Assembly: GCA_021772755.1 (NCBI GenBank)
Contig: JAJFLJ010000026.1
Span: 1 to 39,539, forward strand
Source: Candidatus Sumerlaeota bacterium
Lineage (GTDB): Bacteria > Sumerlaeota > Sumerlaeia > SLMS01 > JAHLLQ01
Length of the DNA: 39,539 nt
Direction: 5' to 3'
Every line of letters begins with the position of its first letter. Position 1 is the stretch's first letter. The notes beneath the pieces were generated by a model, which worked only from the letters and a program-made list of their open reading frames with translations, had not been told where the DNA came from and made no database searches. Of the stretch, positions 33,478-39,539 are shown piece by piece. The position numbers were made by a program, and so were the translations under genes.

Positions 33478-35295
33478 ATGGGCAATCATCTGCTTTCAGG
33501 AATACCGGGACGGGCCCTCGCGGCCGGGGCCTTCGTGGCCGCGTTGCATCTCGCCGGAACGTCGGCGGCGAATGCGCAGCTCTTCAGCGGGACCGACTGG
33601 TTCGAACGCGAGGTGGCGGACGGCGTCACCTGGCGGTACTATCAGTTCGACAGCCTCTTCGGCGCCGAGCAGAGCATCTCCTGGATCGAGGCCGACCTGA
33701 CGAAGGTCGATGTCGAGCTGCCCTATCTCGCCGCGTCCCGCAGCCAGACCAGCACCATGATCCCGTCGCAGTTCCCCAACGCCGTCGCCGGCGTGAACGG
33801 CACCTTCTTCGACACGTCGTCCGGAGGCGGCGGCGCCACCACCTATCTGCGGGTTGGCGGAGCGGAGATCAATTCCCAGGACGGCGGGCCCGGCAACACC
33901 AACATGCGCCACCAGGGCGCCCTGGCCAAGGACGGCTCCGATAACGTCTCCATCGCTCTTCGCCCGACGCCCTCCAACGACTGGCTCCAGGACGTCACCC
34001 ACCCCGACATCATGGCGAACGGCCCCATTCTCCAGACCGGCAGCGTCATCCCCAGCTTCGCGCCGATCGGCGCCCACTGCTCGAACCGCCATCCCCGCAC
34101 CATGGTCGGAGTGACCGCCGACAACCGCATCATCCTGGTCACCGTCGACGGGCGCACGCCTTCCGCCGCCGGCATGACCTGCGACGAGATGGCCGAGGTC
34201 ATGGAGGAATTCGGCTGCACCGACTCACTCAGCCTCGACGGCGGCGGCTCCACCACCATGTGGATCGACGGCGAGCCCTTCAACGGCGTCGTCAACTACC
34301 CATCCGACAACGGCAACTACGACCACAACGGCGAGCGCAGCTGCTCCAACGCCATCGCCATCGTCAGCACCACGCCGGCCGCGACGCCGGACTTCGACGG
34401 CCGGCTGACCGGCCTTTCCTACACGCCCAACATGCTGGAGAGCTCCACCCAGGACGTGACCCTGACCTACACCAACCTCGGGAGCCAGACCTGGACCCCG
34501 GGCACCGTGACGCTGGAGACCTCGCGCCCGCACCTGCGGTCGAGCCCCCTGCAGCACGCCTCGTGGGTTTCCGCATCGAACCCCGTCGCCATGTCCCCCG
34601 CCAGCGTCGCCACCGGCCAGGTCGCGACCTTCACCTTCACCCTCCAGGCCCCGTCCGTCGTCTCGACGACCTATTTCGAGGAGAATTTCGCCCTCTACGA
34701 GAGCGGTTCGCGCTTTGGCCCCGCCGACAACGCCGCCGGCCTCAGCATCTTCGTCGAGCCCCCCGTGGGCTCCAACGTCATCGTCGAATCCCGCCGCCCC
34801 AACGGCGACGTGACCCCGTCGACCCAGGAAACGGGAACGTCTTCGACGTATTCCGAACCCGCCGGCGCCCTTTCCAGCACGACGTCCAAGAGCGTCATTC
34901 CCGTCGGCCAGCCCCAGCTCGTCGGCGTCGGCGCCCGCTTCACCTCCAACGCCAACATCGGCCGCAAGGGGCGCTTCACCCCCTACCTGCCCGAGGACGG
35001 CCTCTACGACGTCTACGTCACGGTCGGCGCGACGTCCAACAACGACGCCAACGCCACGTGGGTCGTGAACGACGGTACCGCCACCGCCGCCACCGGCAAC
35101 GTCCACCTCTACTACCAGGACTCCACCGTGGCAGACGCCTGGAAGCTGCTGGCTTCGGACGTTCAGCTCCCCCAGGGCCACAACGCCTGGATCGAGTTCA
35201 CCAATGCCGGCGGCAACAACCGCTTCGTCATGGATGCGGTTCGCTTCGAACTGACCACCATCCTCACGGATGTCGGGAATTGGGAAATCTACTGA
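33478..35295 (+). CDS. Secreted phosphodiester glycosidase (NAGPA-type) with Ig-like and golvesin-like domains
   Basis: A 605-residue exported protein. The signal peptide (1-33, ending ANAQ) is followed by an NAGPA domain (about 65-298): AGVNGTFFD at 104-112, HPRTMVG at 205-211, and the DGR...EMAEVMEEFGCTDSLSLDGGGSTTMW region (224-262), the family's active-site signature. The family removes sugars linked through phosphodiesters, including GlcNAc-1-phosphate caps. An Ig-like domain with YTNLGSQTWTPG (about 318-420) resembles NBR1-type Ig modules, and a golvesin-like domain (about 433-592, GLYDVYVTVG, NRFVMDAVRFE) may bind a surface glycan. The protein ends LTDVGNWEIY, as two other exported proteins here do. 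AAGGAGG at 33462-33468 sets the start. It likely trims phosphoglycans outside the cell. Confidence 0.92.
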   Translation: MGNHLLSGIPGRALAAGAFVAALHLAGTSAANAQLFSGTDWFEREVADGVTWRYYQFDSLFGAEQSISWIEADLTKVDVELPYLAASRSQTSTMIPSQFPNAVAGVNGTFFDTSSGGGGATTYLRVGGAEINSQDGGPGNTNMRHQGALAKDGSDNVSIALRPTPSNDWLQDVTHPDIMANGPILQTGSVIPSFAPIGAHCSNRHPRTMVGVTADNRIILVTVDGRTPSAAGMTCDEMAEVMEEFGCTDSLSLDGGGSTTMWIDGEPFNGVVNYPSDNGNYDHNGERSCSNAIAIVSTTPAATPDFDGRLTGLSYTPNMLESSTQDVTLTYTNLGSQTWTPGTVTLETSRPHLRSSPLQHASWVSASNPVAMSPASVATGQVATFTFTLQAPSVVSTTYFEENFALYESGSRFGPADNAAGLSIFVEPPVGSNVIVESRRPNGDVTPSTQETGTSSTYSEPAGALSSTTSKSVIPVGQPQLVGVGARFTSNANIGRKGRFTPYLPEDGLYDVYVTVGATSNNDANATWVVNDGTATAATGNVHLYYQDSTVADAWKLLASDVQLPQGHNAWIEFTNAGGNNRFVMDAVRFELTTILTDVGNWEIY

Positions 35296-35307
35296 CGGGA
35301 AATCGCC

Positions 35308-35335
35308 AGCCCCGGGCCCATCGCGGCCCGGGGCT
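35308..35335 (+). terminator. Terminator after the phosphodiester glycosidase gene
   Basis: A perfect 11-bp stem, AGCCCCGGGCC (35308-35318) and GGCCCGGGGCT (35325-35335), with a CATCGC loop and a short TT following, begins 12 nt after the stop. Confidence 0.8.
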
Positions 35336-35450
35336 TTGACGTTGACACCTTTCCGGTCTCGCCAGAATCTCCCACGAAGACGGTCGCGGACCCACGGGTC
35401 GCCGCCCAAGTGTACTCAAATCAGCCGTCCGCCAGGGAGAGGCCATCGCC

Positions 35451-36578
35451 ATGCGCGGAGTTTTCAAAGCCCTTCTGGCGCTGGTCGTGCTCGCATCCGC
35501 GAGTGCCGTCCACGCCTACGAACTGACCCCGATCGACGAACACAGCCTCGTCGTCCACATCACCACAGAAGGCGACACGCCGGAAGAGGCGATGCAGACC
35601 GCCCGTGTCGAAGCCATCCGGGGCGCGGCCGGTCGCGTTCTGATGAGCGACCAGCTCATCATGGCCGACGGTCTTCTCCACAAGTACCTCGGCAACTACG
35701 CCGCCGACTTCGTCAAGGCCGTCGAAGTCGTCGAAGAGGACTTCGTCCAGGGCCGCAACCGCATCACCGCGAAGGTCTTCGTCGATTTCGAGCGTCTCTC
35801 CGCCGACATGGCCGACAAGCGCTTCCTCTACAAGCCGGCGTACCGTCCCCGCTTCGCGACCTTCATGACCGAAAAGCAGGACGACCGCATCGTCAACGAA
35901 GGCCTGGCGCGCGATGCGCTCGCCACCGCCATGAACAACCTCGGCATGCGCCGCTTCGGCAGGGACCTCAACACGCCGCCGCCGACCACCGACGTCTCCA
36001 TCGACGACTTCCTGCTGGAGTCCGCCATCGTCACCAGCCAGCGCGCCGGCGTCGAAGTGATCCTCACCGGCGAGTCCTCCACCATCCTCCAGGACCAGCA
36101 GAAGCTCTACTTCGACGAGTACTGGTTCTACGAGACGGAGATGTCCGCGAAGCTCGTCCGCGTCGATACGGGCGAGGTTCTCGTCGAAGCCCGGGCGAAG
36201 GGCAGCGCCAGCGACACCGATCCCACCGTCGCCATCGAAGCCGCCATCGCCCGCGCCTCCGAACGCGTCGCGTCGCAGCTCGTTCCCCCCTTCGAGGAGG
36301 TCTGGCCCCGGCTCGTCCAGCGCAAGTCCGACTACGAAGTCCTTCTCACCGGCGTGGACAGCGATCTCGTCAGCATCATCCGCGAGCACATGAAGCGGAT
36401 CGGCATCGGCACCCAGGTCTACGTTCGCAAGGAGTTCGACCGCACCGCCTCCATCGCGGTCGATACCGACCAGTCCCGCGAAGCGGTGATCGAGAACATC
36501 CGCTCGTGCACCTATCCCACCCTCAGCGTCGTCAATCCCGACGCCGAACGCGTGTTCGAAGTCCAGGTCTCGTCCTGA
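35451..36578 (+). CDS. Exported protein, FlgT-like
   Basis: A 375-residue exported protein with a clear signal peptide (MRGVFKALLALVVLASASAVHA, about 1-22). The early EGDTPEEAMQTARVEAIRGAAGRVLMSD segment matches the start of FlgT/LPP20-like envelope domains, where A-x-x-x-A-R-x-x-A-x-[RK]-x-A follows a strand. The middle has an AEAM...LLESAIVTSQRAGVEVILTGESST layout like the ABA-FlgT-like nucleotide-fold domain, and the C-terminus has two more alpha-beta units. FlgT is a flagellar basal-body protein in Vibrio, but no flagellar gene is near, so a general envelope role is more likely. AGGGAGAGG at 35434-35442 precedes the ATG. The next gene, a TolC-family protein, starts 40 nt downstream, so an operon is likely. 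Confidence 0.75.
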   Translation: MRGVFKALLALVVLASASAVHAYELTPIDEHSLVVHITTEGDTPEEAMQTARVEAIRGAAGRVLMSDQLIMADGLLHKYLGNYAADFVKAVEVVEEDFVQGRNRITAKVFVDFERLSADMADKRFLYKPAYRPRFATFMTEKQDDRIVNEGLARDALATAMNNLGMRRFGRDLNTPPPTTDVSIDDFLLESAIVTSQRAGVEVILTGESSTILQDQQKLYFDEYWFYETEMSAKLVRVDTGEVLVEARAKGSASDTDPTVAIEAAIARASERVASQLVPPFEEVWPRLVQRKSDYEVLLTGVDSDLVSIIREHMKRIGIGTQVYVRKEFDRTASIAVDTDQSREAVIENIRSCTYPTLSVVNPDAERVFEVQVSS

Positions 36579-36618
36579 GCCGAGGGGTCATTTCGCACTG
36601 CGGCAGGAGCTGTTTTCA

Positions 36619-38346
36619 GTGGCAATCGGTCTGATCGTTCGCCGGACGACCCTCGCGGTCTCCGGCCTCTTCTTCGTGATACAGTCAAGCGCAGTCCCCG
36701 CACAAGACGCCGAACCCACGGAAATCCGCCCGGTCGATGCCGCAGTCATCGACGAACTCGCCGGCGAGACCCTTCCCCTCACCCTGCGCGAAGTCGTTCT
36801 CGCCACCCTCGCCAACAACCTCAGCGTGCAGATCGTCGGCAAGGACCGCGACGTCGCCGGTGAACAGGTCTGGGCCAACTACGGCATCTACGATCCCGTG
36901 GTTTCCGCGAGCGCCACCCGCTCCCGCACCGACCGCCAGACCACCACGTTCTTCGGCGATCCCGACCAGGGCCGCGTCAAGTCCTACACCACCGGCACCA
37001 CCGTCGAGAGCGCCCTCACCCAGCGTACGCCTCTCGGCACGATCATCTCGCTTTCCGCAAGCCGCGACCGCCTCAACGATCACCGCCCCATCAGCGTCTT
37101 CGGCGGGGGGGGCGGCACCATCGACCCCGCCTATACCGCCCGCGCCGGCGTCTCCGCGACGCAGCCGCTTCTCAAGAACGCCGGACTGCTCGTCAACAAC
37201 GCGGAGATTCGCATCTCGAAGAAGCGCCTTGAACAGGCCAACCGCGACTTCGAGACCGAAGTGCAGAACCGCATCGCCGACGTCGCGGCGGCCTACTGGA
37301 ACCTGGACTTCGCCATTCGCAATCTCGACGTCCAGCGCCAGGCGCTCGCGTCCGCCCGCGAACTCGAACGCGTCAACCGCGCCCGCGTCGATGTCGGCAT
37401 GCTTCCCAGGCTCTCCCTGCTTCAGGCCCAGGCCCAGGTCGCCGAGCGCGACTCCCTCGTCGCCGGCGCCGAAGCCCGCGTCATCGATGCCCAGGACCGG
37501 CTGCTGGAACTCATGAACTGGAATCCCGACGATCGCACCACGGGCTGGGACCGCCCCATCCGGCCCGTCGATCTGCCCACCTACTTCGCCGACATCGAAC
37601 TCGACGACGCCCGTTTCATGGGGATCGCCCTTCGCGAACGCCCCGACTACCGCAGCGCCATCATCGGTCTGGACGTCACCGACATCGACCGCCGCGTCGC
37701 CCGCTGGCAGCGTCTGCCCGAACTCAACGCCTTCGGCGGATACTTCGCCAACGGGCTCGAGGACGACTCCACCCCTGCCTGGGACACCGTCGGCACCGGC
37801 GACTACACCGACTGGAACTTCGGAGTCGAACTGCGCTACCCGCTCTTCAACCGCGCCGCCCGCGGCGCCGCCCGCCAGGCCGCCGACCGCCACGAGCAGC
37901 AGGAACTCCGCATCGACAACATGGAGCTTCGCATCGCCCGCGAGGTCCGCGGCTCCACGCGCGACCTTCGCACCGCCATCAAGCAGATCGAGTCCACCAA
38001 CCGCCAGGTCGTCGCCGACATCGAGAAACTCGAATCCGAGCGCAAGCGCCAGGCCGTCGGCGAGCGGACCACCTTCGACGTTCTCGATTTCCAGGACGAT
38101 CTCGCCCAGTCCCGCGCCGGCCAGGCCCGCGCGCTCGCCGACTACCAGATCGCCCTCGTCGAGCTGGGCCGTTCCCTGGGCGTGCTGCTCGACATCCAGG
38201 GCATCGCCATCGAGGACATGGAACCGGCTGGCGGCTGGGACGTCTTCAGCGGCAGACCCTCCGAGCCCTCCATCCACACCGGCGAGGCAACGGACTGGCA
38301 GGAAAGCCTCCAGGCCGTCCCGCGGCGCTCCACCGCCACCGAGTAG
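36619..38346 (+). CDS. TolC-family outer-membrane efflux protein
   Basis: A 575-residue outer-membrane channel protein. The GTG start at 36619 has AGGAG 9 nt upstream; a signal peptide ends near PAQD. Two OEP-type repeats follow: the first with LTLREVVLATLANNLSVQI, the helix LEQANRDFETEVQNRIADVAAAYWNLDFAIRNLDVQRQAL and an equatorial ARVDVGMLPRLSLLQAQAQVAE; the second with GIALRERPDYRSAI, the barrel strand NFGVELRYPLFNRAARGAARQA and RQAVGERTTFDVLDFQDDLAQSRAGQARALADYQIAL. Trimeric TolC-type channels join inner-membrane efflux or type I secretion pumps; none is encoded in this window. The C-terminal tail after residue 530 is not conserved. Probably co-transcribed with the preceding exported protein. 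Confidence 0.94.
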   Translation: MAIGLIVRRTTLAVSGLFFVIQSSAVPAQDAEPTEIRPVDAAVIDELAGETLPLTLREVVLATLANNLSVQIVGKDRDVAGEQVWANYGIYDPVVSASATRSRTDRQTTTFFGDPDQGRVKSYTTGTTVESALTQRTPLGTIISLSASRDRLNDHRPISVFGGGGGTIDPAYTARAGVSATQPLLKNAGLLVNNAEIRISKKRLEQANRDFETEVQNRIADVAAAYWNLDFAIRNLDVQRQALASARELERVNRARVDVGMLPRLSLLQAQAQVAERDSLVAGAEARVIDAQDRLLELMNWNPDDRTTGWDRPIRPVDLPTYFADIELDDARFMGIALRERPDYRSAIIGLDVTDIDRRVARWQRLPELNAFGGYFANGLEDDSTPAWDTVGTGDYTDWNFGVELRYPLFNRAARGAARQAADRHEQQELRIDNMELRIAREVRGSTRDLRTAIKQIESTNRQVVADIEKLESERKRQAVGERTTFDVLDFQDDLAQSRAGQARALADYQIALVELGRSLGVLLDIQGIAIEDMEPAGGWDVFSGRPSEPSIHTGEATDWQESLQAVPRRSTATE

Positions 38347-38460
38347 TCGCGCCCCGCTCCGGATTCTCCCGGAAAAGGCTCGCCAAACCCCTCCCGCCGC
38401 GCTCATGTTCTGCTCATCGGGGACATTGAGGAAACACATCTTCTTCCACCGGAGGTCGTT

Positions 38461-39539
38461 ATGGCTCAACGACTCAGGAAACTCGCATTGGCGGCGGCCG
38501 CCGCACTCCCCCTCGCGCTCCTTCTGCCGGGGTCGGCCCACGCCGTTCCGCTCGAAATGACGTACCAGGCCCAGCTTGTCGGATCGGTCAGCAACACGCC
38601 GATCGTCTCCAACAACGTCGATGTCGCCATTCGCATCTACGACGGACCGGGTCTCGCCGCCGCGCTGCTCGACACGCAGATTTTCAGCGGCCTCGACCTC
38701 TCCGCCACCAGCGGCTACGTGAACCTCGCCCTGGACATGACGGGGATTTCCCTCGCCGGCGACCTCTATATCGAAGTCGTCGTCGACGATCTCAACGACG
38801 CGGCCACCGCCGAGACCCTCAGCCCCCGCCAGAAGATCACCAGCGTCGCCTTCGCGCTCGATTCCGGTTCGCTGGAGGGCAGCAGCCTTTCCGACGTCCA
38901 GACCTATGCCGACGGCGTCGCCGCGACAGCCGAAGCCAACGCGATCGCGTCCGCCCAGACCTATGCCGATGGCGTCGCGGCCACCGCCCAGGCCAACGCG
39001 CAGTCCTACGCCGACGGTGTCGCGGCGACTGCCGAAGCCAACGCGATCTCCGCAGCGCAGATCTACACCGACACAGCGTTCGACAACTTCAACCGAATCG
39101 TCGTCGTGAACGCCGACGTCGTGCAGAGCGCAACTCCCGACGGATCCTTCACCGACCCCTTCGACAACATCGCCGACGCCTACGCCCACGCCAAGACGCT
39201 TCCCTCCGCCGGCAGCTTCTTCGACCGCATCGCCGTGCTCCTCATGCCGGGCCGTCACGACGTCGGTGCGACCACCGTCGTCATGGACACCACCGGCATC
39301 GACATCGTCGGCATGGTCGAGTCCACCGCCTCCATCGAAGGCACCGCCGACCCGCTGGTCGAAGTGACCGCCGGAACGTCTTCCGGCACCATCCGCGACC
39401 TTTCGGTCAATGCCGACACCGGCGCGGGCAACCGCGGCGTTCTGGTCAGCAGCGGCGGCCGCATCAAGAACGTGCAGTTCCGCCGCATCGGCGTCGCCGC
39501 CTCCGCCGCAGGCACCCTGCTGGAAATCGACGCACCCAA
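38461..39539 (+). CDS. Secreted protein with coiled-coil repeat and beta-helix (3' truncated)
   Basis: The frame is open to the window end, giving 359 residues so far. A signal peptide (1-29, ending GSAHA) is followed by a domain of about 110 residues with MTYQAQLVG, VDVAIRIYDGPG, LYIEVVVDD and TLSPRQKITSVAFALDSGSL, a layout common in bacterial tail-fibre- or adhesin-like exported proteins (strands ending in S-P-R-Q-x-[IL]-x-S-V-x-[FY]-A). Residues 147-204 hold three imperfect copies of QTYADGVAATAEANA, then a right-handed beta-helix start (SFTDPFDNIADAYAHA, RIAVLLMPGRHDVG, IDIVGMVEST). GGAGG at 38450-38454 precedes the ATG. It is probably a surface or secreted adhesin or polysaccharide-active protein. 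Confidence 0.85.
   Translation, partial: MAQRLRKLALAAAAALPLALLLPGSAHAVPLEMTYQAQLVGSVSNTPIVSNNVDVAIRIYDGPGLAAALLDTQIFSGLDLSATSGYVNLALDMTGISLAGDLYIEVVVDDLNDAATAETLSPRQKITSVAFALDSGSLEGSSLSDVQTYADGVAATAEANAIASAQTYADGVAATAQANAQSYADGVAATAEANAISAAQIYTDTAFDNFNRIVVVNADVVQSATPDGSFTDPFDNIADAYAHAKTLPSAGSFFDRIAVLLMPGRHDVGATTVVMDTTGIDIVGMVESTASIEGTADPLVEVTAGTSSGTIRDLSVNADTGAGNRGVLVSSGGRIKNVQFRRIGVAASAAGTLLEIDAP
38899..39072 (+). repeat. Coding tandem repeat, coiled-coil-like
   Basis: Units start at 38899 (57 nt), 38956 (45 nt) and 39001 (57 nt), with a partial fourth at 39058. Each encodes Q-[TS]-Y-A-D-G-V-A-A-T-A-[EQ]-A-N-A, with a 4-residue insertion (I-[AS]-[SA]-A) in the longer ones. The DNA copies differ by several synonymous changes, so the repeat is not a recent amplification. 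Confidence 0.85.

Noticed and set aside
35451-36578. Flagellar function for the FlgT-like protein
   Set aside because: Similarity is limited to fold-level patterns, and no flagellar gene is in the window; annotated only as FlgT-like.
38899-39072. Possible CRISPR-like array
   Set aside because: The repeats are in frame within a secreted-protein gene, imperfect, of unequal length and without spacers.

Overview
The window is high-GC chromosomal DNA from a diderm bacterium. LpxK (lipid A synthesis), a TolC-type outer-membrane protein and many Sec signal peptides indicate an LPS-bearing double membrane. Two large eukaryote-like Ser/Thr kinases (one with a DWG motif in place of DFG), a small orphan P-loop ATPase, lamin-tail and phosphodiester-glycosidase exported proteins and a GldA/GldF/GldG-like cassette suggest a poorly cultured lineage of the PVC, Sumerlaeota or Hydrogenedentota kind. 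This placement is inference; no rRNA or other decisive marker is present.

Layout. 1-472: the 3' end of a possible sugar-hydrolase propeller. 466-5530 (minus): an operon of a membrane protein with an arrestin-like domain, a soluble arrestin-like protein and a P-loop ATPase, joined by 4-nt ATGA overlaps, then a Ser/Thr kinase with TPRs. 5917-10922 (plus): an ABC ATPase, permease, GldG-like protein and DUF4340 protein; the last carries a C-terminal PpiC-type prolyl isomerase domain. 11010-14103 (minus): Phd-type antitoxin, ParE/RelE-type toxin and mutS2, again joined by 4-nt overlaps. 14257-14862: an exported protein. 15120-15842: a DUF3800 gene in a visibly AT-richer patch, probably acquired. 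16347-17969: pckA. 18124-20676: a secreted lamin-tail-like protein, a coiled-coil lipoprotein and a small hypothetical protein.

20683-27589 (minus): a transmembrane Ser/Thr kinase, queG, lpxK, a TIGR03032-like protein and a secreted beta-propeller protein. 27753-29330: a GT39-like membrane glycosyltransferase. 29373-31931: an AT-rich perfect palindrome, an ArsR-HTH/SAM-methyltransferase fusion and ahcY, which together look like an S-adenosylhomocysteine-responsive methionine-cycle unit. 32031-32112: a run of three hairpins resembling a REP element. 32211-33257 (minus): an exported Ntn amidase. 33478-39539: a secreted phosphodiester glycosidase with a golvesin-like domain, an exported FlgT-like protein, a TolC-family protein and a truncated secreted beta-helix protein with a coiled-coil-like repeat.

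Most noteworthy: (i) three unrelated exported proteins end in the same short tail (T-x-V-x-x-W-x-x-Y), a possible uncharacterised sorting or processing signal; (ii) the ahcY regulator with its palindromic site; (iii) the translationally coupled toxin-antitoxin-mutS2 operon; (iv) the DUF4340-rotamase fusion; (v) the paired arrestin-like genes with P-loop ATPase and kinase. All functions are read from sequence motifs; no database search was run.
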